64,000 nt of DNA from Streptomyces sp. WMMC500 (GTDB taxonomy: Bacteria > Actinomycetota > Actinomycetes > Streptomycetales > Streptomycetaceae), in the NCBI RefSeq assembly GCF_027497195.1, contig NZ_CP114905.1, forward strand, positions 6,521,001 through 6,585,000. The letters are read 5' to 3'. The notes below the pieces were generated by a model. It worked only from the letters and a program-made list of their open reading frames with translations, ran no database searches and had not been told where the DNA came from. Made by a program: the position numbers and the translations under genes. Below are positions 8,849 to 19,664 of this stretch, one piece after another; position 1 is the stretch's first letter; each line of letters starts with the position of its first letter.

Positions 8849-8888
8849 TCCCGCGCCTCCGGCGGTGGGGTAGGGTGAAGCCCGCCCA

Positions 8889-8961
8889 GGGGCTATAGCT
8901 CAGTTGGTAGAGCACTTGCATGGCATGCAAGGGGTCAGGAGTTCGAATCTCCTTAGCTCCA
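8889..8961 (+). tRNA. tRNA-Ala (GGC), copy 2
   Basis: A 73-nt cloverleaf with the same GGGGCTA/TAGCTCC acceptor and anticodon loop ATGGCAT (anticodon GGC) as copy 1, with GTTCGAATC in the T arm. CCA is not encoded. A TAGGGT element just upstream could be its -10. It ends 23 bases before the candidate leuS leader promoter. Confidence 0.95.
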
Positions 8962-8984
8962 CTCGGCTCCCCTCCGGGCTGCGA

Positions 8985-9035
8985 TATCCTGGGCGCATGC
9001 GAGCCCGACGCCTTCTGCTTAGCGGGCCGCGCTGA
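8985..9035 (+). CDS. Leucine leader peptide of leuS (with its -10 element)
   Basis: TATCCT at 8985-8990 is a -10 element placed so that transcription would begin at or next to the A of ATG 8997, giving a leaderless transcript. The ORF 8997-9035 encodes the 12-residue MRARRLLLSGPR with consecutive leucine codons CTT CTG CTT at 9012-9020. CTT is rare in such GC-rich genomes, so translation there should be sensitive to charged leucine tRNA. The stop codon TGA (9033-9035) lies inside the 5' arm of the following hairpin. No Shine-Dalgarno sequence is visible, as expected of a leaderless ORF. Its product is not expected to have a function beyond attenuation. Confidence 0.65.
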   Translation, partial: YPGRMRARRLLLSGPR

Positions 9036-9084
9036 CGGCAGGAAACACTCAGCGCGGCGTCCCCTCCTGTGCGAGGGGATTTTT
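9026..9084 (+). promoter_or_regulatory. leuS attenuator: leader hairpin plus intrinsic terminator
   Basis: A perfect 10-bp inverted repeat (9026-9035 with 9049-9058) overlaps the end and stop codon of the leader peptide. It is followed after 2 bases by a terminator stem CCCCTC (9061-9066) / GAGGGG (9073-9078) and a T5 run at 9080-9084, which is rare in this window. The first hairpin can extend by GG:CC pairs (9024-9025 with 9061-9062) into the terminator stem, a possible antitermination switch. That pairing is inferred by eye, not folded. Confidence 0.6.
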
Positions 9085-9134
9085 CGTTTCCGCCCCCGGA
9101 CCGCAGGCAGAGACCACCAGGAGCTTTGAGGACG

Positions 9135-11990
<2,856 letters not shown>

Positions 11991-12209
11991 GCACGCACGG
12001 CGCCTTCGAGCGGGGCGCGCGCTCCGGCGTGCGACCGCCGCGGAAGCGGTGCGGGAGCGGTGCGCGGGGCGTTCCCTAAGGGACGGTTCCGGGAAGGCCG
12101 GGGGCCGGCGGGGCCGCCCGGCCTCTCCCGTACCCCGTACGCTGGAGGGAAGACCGCCTGCCGTGGCCGCCGGGGCCTGCGGGGCCCGAGATGGAGGGAT
12201 GCAGACCTC

Positions 12210-12989
12210 ATGGACGTCGTCGTCGCTCTGCTGGCGTTGCTCTTCGTGCTCTGTGTCGTTGCGGGCGCGGTCCTGACCGTGAAGGCGACGCGGGCGGTGA
12301 AGCGCGGCGTCGAGCGCACGGTGGCCGACACCCGCAAGACGGTGCAGGAGACTACGCTCAAGGCCCGCCGTGCGGTGCAGCCGGGCGCGGCCGGCGACAT
12401 CGCGGGTCTGCGGCTCACCCTGCGCAGCTCGATCGACTCCACCCGCCGCGAGCTGGAGCAGGCCGTGGAGGGCGACCCCGGGCTGCGCGAGTCGATCGGC
12501 CTGCTGGACCGGCTGCACGAGTACGGGCGCCAGGTCGACGGCGAGCTGCGGCTCCTGGAGCGGGAGCCGGACAAGTCGCGCGTCGCGGAGCGGCTGCCGG
12601 AGCTGCGGAGCCGCGCGGAGCGGATCGCGCAGTCGGCGAACTCGCTGCGCTGGGCGGCACAGGACCGCGCGCGGCACACGGCGGAGGACGAGGACGGGCT
12701 GGACGCGCTGACGACGCAGATCGACCTGGAGACGGGCGCGTTGCGGCACTGGACGCCGGCGGCGGAGCAGGAGGCGGCGGAGGCCGCCGCGGGTGCCGCG
12801 TCCGCTGGAGACGCGGGGGCGGCGGACGACGGGGGCCGGTCTGGGGACGGCGCGGGTCGGTCCGGTCGGTCGACCCGCTCGCCGAAGGAGCAGCCGGCAC
12901 TGTCGTCCGGCGGTACGGCGGAGGGGCAGGACGCCTTCCAGGCGCTGCTGTCGAAGATCGAGAAGATGCGCAAACCGGAGTCGGCGTAG
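12210..12989 (+). CDS. Membrane-anchored coiled-coil protein of unknown function
   Basis: A 259-residue protein. An N-terminal transmembrane helix (about residues 2-24) is followed by a basic stretch and long charged helices (about 30-180) with heptad-like Leu/Arg/Glu spacing that should form coiled coils. The C-terminus (about 190-245) is an Ala/Gly/Asp/Ser-rich linker before a short helix QDAFQALLSKIEKM. There are no catalytic motifs. ATG 12210 places the hydrophobic segment at the very N-terminus; a GGAGG lies about 13 bases upstream, slightly far. It stands alone between leuS and degV. Confidence 0.75.
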   Translation: MDVVVALLALLFVLCVVAGAVLTVKATRAVKRGVERTVADTRKTVQETTLKARRAVQPGAAGDIAGLRLTLRSSIDSTRRELEQAVEGDPGLRESIGLLDRLHEYGRQVDGELRLLEREPDKSRVAERLPELRSRAERIAQSANSLRWAAQDRARHTAEDEDGLDALTTQIDLETGALRHWTPAAEQEAAEAAAGAASAGDAGAADDGGRSGDGAGRSGRSTRSPKEQPALSSGGTAEGQDAFQALLSKIEKMRKPESA

Positions 12990-13112
12990 GGCTGTCCGGG
13001 GCGCCGCCCGAGGGCGGGACACCGGGTGTGACCTCGGCGGACCGCTTGGTCCTTACGCGCCGTGCGGGCCCTCGGATGCGGCCTGTTCCGCGCGCCCAGT
13101 AGTGTCTTGGGC

Positions 13113-13967
13113 ATGTCCCCCGATGTCGCGATCGTCGCCGATTCCACGGCCTATCTGCCGCCCGAGGCGATGCGGCGGCACGGCATCATCTCCGTTCCGC
13201 TGACCGTCGTGCTCGGGGACCGCGCGCTGGAGGAGGGCACCGAGATCTCCGCCCGCTCGCTGGCGGAGGCGCTGCGCAAGCGGAACCCGGTGACGACGTC
13301 GCGGCCGAGCCCGGCGCTCTTCGCGGCGACGTACCGGAAGGCGGCGGAGGCGGGCGCGCGGGGCATCGTGTCGCTGCACCTGTCGGGGGAGGTCTCCGGG
13401 ACGTACGACGCGGCGGTGCTGGCGGCGAAGGAGGCGCCCGTGCCGGTGCGGGTGGTGGACACCCGGATGGTGGCGATGGCCCTCGGGTTCTGCGCGATCG
13501 CCGCCGCGGAGGCGGCGGAGGCCGGCGGCACCGTGGACGACGCGGTGGCGGCCGCGGAGCGGCGGGCGGCGGGCACGTCGGCGTTCTTCTACGTCGACAC
13601 CCTGGACTACCTGCGCCGGGGCGGCCGGATCGGCACCGCCCAGGCGCTGCTGGGCTCGGCGCTCGCGGTCAAGCCGCTGCTGCGGCTGGACGGCGGGCGG
13701 ATCGAACTGCTGGAGAAGGTCCGTACGGCGAGCCGGGCGATCCTGCGGCTGGAGGAGATGGTGCTCGACCGTGCGGCGGAGGGCCCGGTGGACGTCGCGG
13801 TGCACCATCTGGCGGCCGCGGAGCGGGCGGCGGAGCTGGCCGACCGGCTGCGGGAGCGGGTGCCGGGGCTGGGGGAGCTGCACCTGAGCGAGGTGGGCGC
13901 GGTCATCGGGGCGCACACGGGGCCCGGGCTGCTGGGTGCGGTGGTGTCGCGGCGGGACGGCGCGTAG
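13113..13967 (+). CDS. DegV family fatty-acid-binding protein
   Basis: A 284-residue DegV (EDD fold) protein: N-terminal VAIVADSTAYLPPE, a TSRPSPALF loop, ISLHLSGEVSGTYDAA and the VVDTRMVAMALGF segment all match the family. DegV/FakB proteins bind fatty acids; in Firmicutes they present them to the kinase FakA, though no FakA gene is seen here. ATG 13113 fits the usual start of about four residues before the first strand. Two DnaA-box-like sites and comEA follow. Confidence 0.88.
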   Translation: MSPDVAIVADSTAYLPPEAMRRHGIISVPLTVVLGDRALEEGTEISARSLAEALRKRNPVTTSRPSPALFAATYRKAAEAGARGIVSLHLSGEVSGTYDAAVLAAKEAPVPVRVVDTRMVAMALGFCAIAAAEAAEAGGTVDDAVAAAERRAAGTSAFFYVDTLDYLRRGGRIGTAQALLGSALAVKPLLRLDGGRIELLEKVRTASRAILRLEEMVLDRAAEGPVDVAVHHLAAAERAAELADRLRERVPGLGELHLSEVGAVIGAHTGPGLLGAVVSRRDGA

Positions 13968-13974
13968 CCGGGGT

Positions 13975-14001
13975 TTGTCCACAACCGGCGGGTTATCCAC
14001 A
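13975..14001 (+). promoter_or_regulatory. Pair of DnaA-box-like 9-mers upstream of comEA
   Basis: TTGTCCACA at 13975-13983 and TTATCCACA at 13993-14001 are in the same orientation, 18 bases apart start to start, in the 85-base gap between degV and comEA. The first equals the Streptomyces DnaA-box consensus and the second the E. coli consensus. The pair lies 52 bases before the comEA start, where a promoter would be. Confidence 0.6.
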
Positions 14002-14052
14002 GAAGTTGCCGGTGATCACCGGGGGTGGGGGCGGGGCTCGTACCTTCGGGTC

Positions 14053-15360
14053 ATGAGCGCACGGACGGAGACCAGGGGACCGGGCCGCCACGAGCCGCGC
14101 AGGCGCCGCCTGCGCGGGAGGACGGCGGCGGGGGCGACACGCGGGGCGGCGCGGGAGCGACTGCGGACCCGAGCGACGACGATGCTCACGCCGCCACCGC
14201 CGCGATCCCGCCACCCACCCGGCGACCCGCCACCGCGACTCCACTGGTCCAGCAAGGACCCCCCGCGCTTCCCCCGGAGGGAGTCGGGGGAGGCGACCCG
14301 GCGGACTCCCGCGGAGCCGTCGGCACCGGGGGCTCTGGGACGGGTCGGTGGGGATCGTTCGCGCGGCGGGTCGGGTCCGCCTGGGCCGGAGCGGCAGGTT
14401 GTCCGGCAGGCCGCGGGCAGCCGCGGCGCCGGGGCGGGGCCGGACCGTGCTTCTCCACCGACGTCCGCCGTCGAGCCCGTGCTCGGCGCTGGGCCTACGC
14501 CCGCCCCCCCTTCCGTGCCCACGGCTGCCGTGCCACCCCTCCGCACCGCCGTTCCCACGGTCCCTGACCCCGCGGGTGCCGCCTGCCCGCACGACGGGGA
14601 AGACCCGGACCAACCGGCAGCGGGGCGGGGGGATCTGGGGCGGTGGGAGCGGTGGGGGGTTGCGGTGCGGGAGCGGCTGCCGGTGTGGATCCGGTTGCGG
14701 TGCGGGCTGGAGCCCGCGGCGTGCGCGGCCCTGGTGCTGGTGCTCGTCGCCGGGGTCGCTCTCGCCGCGTACCACTTCTGGTCCGGCCGGCCCCAGCCCG
14801 TACGGCCTCCGGAGGCACGCGGCTCCGCACCGCCGCCCGCCGCGGCGGCGGACGCGGCGGCGCCGGCGGCCGCGGGGGAGCCGAGCGCCGGTGCGGCGGC
14901 GGACCTGGTGGTGGACGTCGTCGGCGAGGTGCGCGAGCCGGGCGTCCACCGGCTGCCCGCCGGGTCCCGCGTCGAGGACGCCTTACGTGCCGCGGGCGGT
15001 GTCCGCCCCGGTGCGGGAGCGGACGGCCTCAACCGGGCGCGCCCGCTGGCCGACGGCGAGCAGATCGTCGTCGGCGAGCCGCCGGCGGCGGCGCCGGGCG
15101 GGCCACCAGCGCCGCTCGCGCCAACCGCCCCGGGCCTGAGCCCACCCGCGGGAGGCGGCTCACCCACGGGGGTGGTGAGCCTCAACTCCGCGACACCGGA
15201 ACAGCTCGACGCGCTGCCCGGCATCGGTCCCGTGCTGGCCCAGCACATCATCGACTACCGCGACCAGCACGGCGGCTTCACCGACATCGAGCAACTCCGC
15301 GACGTGAACGGCATCGGTGACAGCCGGTTCGCGGACCTCCGTCCCCATGTCCAGCCGTGA
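14053..15360 (+). CDS. comEA: ComEA-like DNA-binding membrane protein
   Basis: A 435-residue protein with a long low-complexity N-terminus (about 1-200, Arg/Gly/Pro-rich), a transmembrane helix at about 220-240, an SLBB domain at about 283-345 (VVDVVGEVREPGVHRLPAG) and a C-terminal helix-hairpin-helix domain at about 372-433 (SLNSATPEQLDALPGIGP). In competent bacteria ComEA receives DNA at the cell surface and hands it to ComEC, whose gene overlaps here by 14 bases. It contains a TTA leucine codon at 14983-14985, implying dependence on bldA tRNA. The extended N-terminus is unusual relative to small ComEA proteins. Confidence 0.85.
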   Translation: MSARTETRGPGRHEPRRRRLRGRTAAGATRGAARERLRTRATTMLTPPPPRSRHPPGDPPPRLHWSSKDPPRFPRRESGEATRRTPAEPSAPGALGRVGGDRSRGGSGPPGPERQVVRQAAGSRGAGAGPDRASPPTSAVEPVLGAGPTPAPPSVPTAAVPPLRTAVPTVPDPAGAACPHDGEDPDQPAAGRGDLGRWERWGVAVRERLPVWIRLRCGLEPAACAALVLVLVAGVALAAYHFWSGRPQPVRPPEARGSAPPPAAAADAAAPAAAGEPSAGAAADLVVDVVGEVREPGVHRLPAGSRVEDALRAAGGVRPGAGADGLNRARPLADGEQIVVGEPPAAAPGGPPAPLAPTAPGLSPPAGGGSPTGVVSLNSATPEQLDALPGIGPVLAQHIIDYRDQHGGFTDIEQLRDVNGIGDSRFADLRPHVQP

Positions 15361-18238
15361 CGCCGCCCCCGCCAGGACCGTCGCCGCGCACCCCGGACAA
15401 CCGGCAGCGCCCCTTGGCCGGTTGCCGGACACCCGACGGGCGAGCGCGGCGGTGGCCCGGTCCGGTGCGGCGGGGGCACCGACGGAGGCACCGGCCGATC
15501 TGCGGCTGGTGCCACCGGCGTTGGCCGCCTGGGCGGCGGCGGCCCTGGCGCTGGGAAGGGAGGGAGCCGCGGTGCCGGTGGCGTGCGCGCTGGCAACGGC
15601 CGCCGGACTGGCGCTGCTTGCCGCCGCCCGCCGCCGGGGCAGGCGGCACCGCCCGCGGCCCGTGCCTCGCGCGGGGGGCGCCGTCCGACCGGTCACCGCC
15701 GCGTCGTCGCGGGTGCTGGCGGCCGGGGCCGCCGCCCTGCTGTGCGGCGCCGCGGGGGCGGGGGCTGCCGCGCTGCACGGCGCCGACCTCCACCGCGGTC
15801 CGCTGCCGGCGGTCGCCGAGCGGTACGGGCAGGCCACCGTCGAGGTGGAGGTGACCTCCGACCCTCGCCTCACCCGACCGCAGGTCCGCGGCCCGGCTGC
15901 CGCCCCCGCCGCCGTACTGGTCAGGGCCGAAGCCCGCCTCGTCACCGTCCGCCCCGCCGACACGTCCCCCGTGCCTCCGAACGGCCCGGCCACCGACGCA
16001 AACACGGCCACCGGAACCGGAACGAGCACGGGCACGGGCAGCGGCACCGGCACCGGCACGGAAACCGGCGTCGGCGCCGCGCCGCCCGCCTCCGTCACCG
16101 TGCCGCCGCCCTCCGTCCCCGCACCGCCCGCCTCCGTCCCCCCGCCCACCGCCGGTTCCGCATCCCGGCCCTCCGCCCCGGAGCCGACGGCCCCCGCCGC
16201 CGCAGGTCCCCCCGGCCCCGCAGCCGCGGGCGCGCCGCAGACCACCCGCGTGCGGACCCCCGTGCTCGTCCTCGTGCAGCCCCGGGACTCCGCCGCGCGG
16301 CGGGCCTGGCTGGGGCTGCTGCCCTCGACCCGGCTGCGGGTCGAGGCGCGGGTCTCGCCGGACTCCGGGGGCGGCCGGGCCGTGGGCGCCGTGCTGCGCG
16401 TCGCCGGGCCCGGGCCGCCGGACGTCGTGCGCGGGCCCGGCGACCTGCAACGCGCCGCAGGCGCTCTGCGGGGCGGGCTGCGCGAGGCCACCGACGGGCT
16501 CACCCCCGACGCCCGCGCGCTGCTGCCCGGGCTCGTCGTCGGCGACACCTCCCGCATCCCCGCCGACCTGCAGGACGCCTTCCACGCCACCGACCTCACC
16601 CACCTCCTCGCCGTCTCCGGGGCCAACCTCACGATCGTCCTCGCCCTCCTCGTCGGCCCGCCCCACCTCGCCGCCCGCGCAGAGCGCCGCGGGCTCGCCC
16701 CGCGGCTCGGGATCCCACTGCGCGCCACCGCGCTCCTCGGCGGGCTCCTCACCCTCGGCTTCGTCGTCGTCTGCCGCCCCGAGCCGAGCGTCCTGCGGGC
16801 GGCGGCCTGCGGCCTCATCACGCTGCTCGCCCTCGGCACCGGCCGGCGCCGCTCCCTGCTTCCCGCCCTCGCCGCCGCCGTCCTGCTGCTCGTCCTGTAC
16901 GACCCGTGGCTCGCCCGCGAGTACGGGTTCCTCCTCTCCGTGCTCGCCACCGCCGCCCTGCTCACCCTCGCGCCCCGGTGGAGCGCGGCGCTCCGCGCCC
17001 GCCGCGTGCCGCCGCGGCTCGCCGAGGCGCTGGCCGCGGCCGGCGCCGCGCAGGCGGTGTGCGCGCCCGTCGTCGCCGTGCTCGCGGCGCGGGTGAGCCT
17101 GGTCGCGATCCCGTGCAACCTGCTCGCCGAGTTCGCCGTCGCGCCCGCCACCGTCCTGGGGTTCGCCGCGCTCGCCGTCGCCCTGCCCGCGATGCCGGCC
17201 GCCGAACTGCTGGCGACGCCCGCGGGCTGGGCGGCGGAGTGGATCGCCGGCGTCGCCAGGACCGGGGCCGCGCTGCCGGGCGCCACGTACGGCTGGCCCG
17301 GCGGCTGGTACGGCGGGCTGGCCCTGGCCGCCGTGACCCCGGTGCTGCTGCTCGGGCTGCGCCGCCTGGCCCGCCGCCGGTGGCTCTGCGTCGCCTGCGT
17401 CCTGCTGGCGCTGCTCGCCGTGCTCCGCCCCGTGCCCCTCACCCGGGTCCTCACCGGCTGGCCGCCCGCCGGCTGGCGCCTCGTGGCGTGCGACGTCGGC
17501 CAGGGCGACGCGCTCGCGCTGGCCGCGGGCGACGGGCAGGCGGTCGTCGTCGACACCGGCCCCGACCCCGCGCTCGTGGACCGCTGCCTGCGCGACCTCG
17601 GCGTCCGCCGCATCCCCCTGCTGGTTCTCACCCACTTCCACGAGGATCACGTCGCGGGCCTGGCCGGCGTCCTGCGCGGCCGGGCCGTGGGCGCCATCCA
17701 GGTCGGCGGCCTCGACGAACCCCCCGGGCAGGCAGCCGCCGTGCGCCGTACGGCCGCCGCCGCGGGGGTCCCGGTGATCCGCGCGCGGCCGGGGGAGCGG
17801 CGCCGGGTGGGCGGGCTGACGTGGCAGGTGGTGTGGCCGGCGGCCGGCGCACCGCCCCCGGCCGAGCCGAACGACGCCAGCGTCACCCTCCTCGTCCGCA
17901 CCGCGGGCCTCACCGTGTTCCTGCCCGGGGACCTGGAGCCGCCCGCCCAGCGCGCGTTGCTCACCGCCGTTCCCGAACTGTCCCGCGTCGACGTCCTGAA
18001 GGTTCCGCATCACGGCTCCGCCTACCAGGACCACGAGCTGTTACGGCGCCTCAAGCCCCGCTTCGCCCTCGTCAGCGCCGGCACCGGCAACCCGTACGGC
18101 CACCCCGCGCCCCGTACCGTCGCCGCCCTGCGCGCCCAGGGCGCCGCGGTGCTGCGCACCGACGAGCACGGCCCCCTCGCGCTCACCGCGGAAGGAGACG
18201 ACGACCGTACCCCCGCCGCGACCGTGGGCGGCAAGTAG
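15347..18238 (+). CDS. comEC: ComEC/Rec2-family DNA uptake channel with metallo-beta-lactamase domain
   Basis: A 963-residue polytopic protein. N-terminal membrane helices and an OB-like region carry a low-complexity insertion at about 205-300. The competence domain follows from about 390 (DLTHLLAVSGANLTI is a hallmark) to about 690. A C-terminal metallo-beta-lactamase-like domain (about 715-960) holds LVACDVGQGDALAL and THFHEDHVAGL at about 760. ComEC translocates single-stranded DNA across the membrane; the C-terminal domain is a nuclease candidate. The start overlaps the end of comEA. A TTA codon occurs at 18041-18043. Natural competence is not established in streptomycetes, so the native role is uncertain. 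Confidence 0.9.
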   Translation: MSSRDAAPARTVAAHPGQPAAPLGRLPDTRRASAAVARSGAAGAPTEAPADLRLVPPALAAWAAAALALGREGAAVPVACALATAAGLALLAAARRRGRRHRPRPVPRAGGAVRPVTAASSRVLAAGAAALLCGAAGAGAAALHGADLHRGPLPAVAERYGQATVEVEVTSDPRLTRPQVRGPAAAPAAVLVRAEARLVTVRPADTSPVPPNGPATDANTATGTGTSTGTGSGTGTGTETGVGAAPPASVTVPPPSVPAPPASVPPPTAGSASRPSAPEPTAPAAAGPPGPAAAGAPQTTRVRTPVLVLVQPRDSAARRAWLGLLPSTRLRVEARVSPDSGGGRAVGAVLRVAGPGPPDVVRGPGDLQRAAGALRGGLREATDGLTPDARALLPGLVVGDTSRIPADLQDAFHATDLTHLLAVSGANLTIVLALLVGPPHLAARAERRGLAPRLGIPLRATALLGGLLTLGFVVVCRPEPSVLRAAACGLITLLALGTGRRRSLLPALAAAVLLLVLYDPWLAREYGFLLSVLATAALLTLAPRWSAALRARRVPPRLAEALAAAGAAQAVCAPVVAVLAARVSLVAIPCNLLAEFAVAPATVLGFAALAVALPAMPAAELLATPAGWAAEWIAGVARTGAALPGATYGWPGGWYGGLALAAVTPVLLLGLRRLARRRWLCVACVLLALLAVLRPVPLTRVLTGWPPAGWRLVACDVGQGDALALAAGDGQAVVVDTGPDPALVDRCLRDLGVRRIPLLVLTHFHEDHVAGLAGVLRGRAVGAIQVGGLDEPPGQAAAVRRTAAAAGVPVIRARPGERRRVGGLTWQVVWPAAGAPPPAEPNDASVTLLVRTAGLTVFLPGDLEPPAQRALLTAVPELSRVDVLKVPHHGSAYQDHELLRRLKPRFALVSAGTGNPYGHPAPRTVAALRAQGAAVLRTDEHGPLALTAEGDDDRTPAATVGGK
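16010..16070 (+). repeat. ACCGG/GCACGG short-repeat tract within comEC
   Basis: Imperfect iterations of GGCACC and GGCACG encode a Thr/Gly tract (TGTGTSTGTGSG pattern) inside the ComEC soluble loop, directly before a Pro/Ala/Val-rich stretch. This suggests a replication-slippage expansion. Confidence 0.6.
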
Positions 18239-18424
18239 CCGGGCCCCGCCGCCTCCTGTCCCGGTCCGCCACAGAGATCCAAACGGACCGCTGAACTCCG
18301 GCACTTGACCCAACCCCGCACCAGCCGTCACAACCCGGCTGTCACCCCCCGGTTTGCCTGGAAAGCAGCACCAGTGCTCGAATGAATGCCCGAGCTACTG
18401 AAATTCCACGGGGGTGGATGCTTC

Positions 18425-19309
18425 ATGATCGGTCGTCTCCGACGCAGATCCTCGGCCACGGCAACCCGGCGCGGCCCCGGCATGATCGGCCTGCGGGTCC
18501 CCGCACACGCGGGGGTGCTGAGCTGCCGCGTACTCGATCCGGTCGACCATCCGCTGCCGCAGGCGGAGGTCGTCCTCGCCGACGCCGCCGGGCGCAGGGT
18601 CGTCAGCGGCGAGAGCGATCCGTTCGGCACCTTCGTCGTGGCCGTCCCGGCCGGCAGCTACCGGCTCTCCGTCAACGCCGAGGGCTTCACCCCGTACCGC
18701 GGCGAGGTCGAGGTCGCCGAGGGCGCCCACCGGTCGCTCGGCGACCTCGCGCTCAGCCCCTCCCCGCTGCCGCAGCTCCCCCCGCCCGGCGACTGGGAGA
18801 TCGACCCGGCGCACACCACCATCGCGTTCGTCGCGCAGCACATCGGCATGGCGCGCGTACGCGGCCGGTTCAACGCCTTCCAGGGCGCCCTGCGCATCGG
18901 TCAGCGCATGGAGGACTCGGCGCTGCGCGTGTCCATCGAGGCGGCCGGCATCGACACCAACATCAGGATGCGCGACGACCACCTGCGCTCCCCGGACTTC
19001 CTCGACGTCCAGCGCTACCCGGTGATCGAGTTCGCCGGCGACCGCTTCCTGCACCGCGGCGGCCCCCGCTGGGCCGTCACCGGCGCGCTCTCCATCCACG
19101 GCGTGAACCGCACCGTCACGCTCGACACCCACTACCTCGGCACCGGCTACGGCACGGAGGGCGAACTGCGCGCCGCCTGCCGGGCCACCGTCGAACTGCA
19201 CCGCGAGGACTTCACGCTCAACTGGCAGCACATGCTCGCCCGCGGCATCGCCGTCGTGGGCTCCAGCATCCAGGTCGAACTGGACATCCAGGTGGTGGCC
19301 GCGAGCTGA
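18425..19309 (+). CDS. YceI family protein with N-terminal carboxypeptidase-regulatory-like domain
   Basis: A 294-residue protein. An arginine-rich N-terminus leads into a beta-sandwich segment (about 28-110, GRRVVSGESDPFGTFVVAVPAGSY, as in CarboxypepD_reg domains), a Pro-rich linker and a YceI lipocalin-like domain from about 121 (WEIDPAHTTIAFVAQHIGMARVRG) to the end. YceI proteins bind isoprenoids or other lipids. ATG 18425 was chosen because GGGGGTGG precedes it by about 8 bases; ATG 18386 is in frame but lacks a ribosome site. No signal peptide is visible, so it appears cytoplasmic. It sits between comEC and holA. Confidence 0.8.
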   Translation: MIGRLRRRSSATATRRGPGMIGLRVPAHAGVLSCRVLDPVDHPLPQAEVVLADAAGRRVVSGESDPFGTFVVAVPAGSYRLSVNAEGFTPYRGEVEVAEGAHRSLGDLALSPSPLPQLPPPGDWEIDPAHTTIAFVAQHIGMARVRGRFNAFQGALRIGQRMEDSALRVSIEAAGIDTNIRMRDDHLRSPDFLDVQRYPVIEFAGDRFLHRGGPRWAVTGALSIHGVNRTVTLDTHYLGTGYGTEGELRAACRATVELHREDFTLNWQHMLARGIAVVGSSIQVELDIQVVAAS

Positions 19310-19334
19310 CGCCCGGGCCGGCGGCCCCGCGGAG

Positions 19335-19604
19335 TTACTCCGCCGGGCCGTCCGGCACGGTCGCGGAGCCCTCCAGCCAGCCGTCGTACGACTCGGCCAG
19401 CTCCTCCAGCTCCGCCGCCACCGCCTCCCGCGCGTCCTCGACGACGACGAGCCACTGCGCGTCCTCCGCGTCGTCCTCGCCGGCCAGGGCGTCGCGGATC
19501 AGTTGCGGCTCCCCGGTCAGGCCGAAGCGCTCCACGGCCAGCCCGGCGACCTCCTCCGCGGCGTCGCGGTCGGGCAGCACGAGTACGTACGTCAGGTCGT
19601 CCAC
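19335..19604 (-). CDS. Small acidic conserved hypothetical protein
   Basis: An 89-residue strongly acidic protein beginning DDLTYVLVLPDRDAAEEVA and containing AGEDDAEDAQWLVVVED. The alternation of strands and helices resembles a small ferredoxin-like fold, but I cannot name a family. It starts at GTG 19604 and ends close to the convergent YceI gene. It is divergent from holA with 60 bases between starts, so they may share a control region. Confidence 0.7.
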   Translation of the reverse strand: MDDLTYVLVLPDRDAAEEVAGLAVERFGLTGEPQLIRDALAGEDDAEDAQWLVVVEDAREAVAAELEELAESYDGWLEGSATVPDGPAE

Positions 19605-19664
19605 GCCGCCATTGTGCCGGTGGGCGCCGGCCAATGTCGTAGCGGCGTGGGATGCTGTACGGCG

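Noticed and set aside
13975..14001. Replication origin at the DnaA boxes
   Set aside because: Only two boxes, no AT-rich unwinding element and no dnaA or dnaN genes nearby, so a regulatory site is more likely than oriC.
15278..18034. 918-codon open frame antisense to comEC
   Set aside because: Gly/Arg/Gln/Asp-rich shadow of a GC-rich gene; the sense frame has clear ComEC motifs and G/C third positions.
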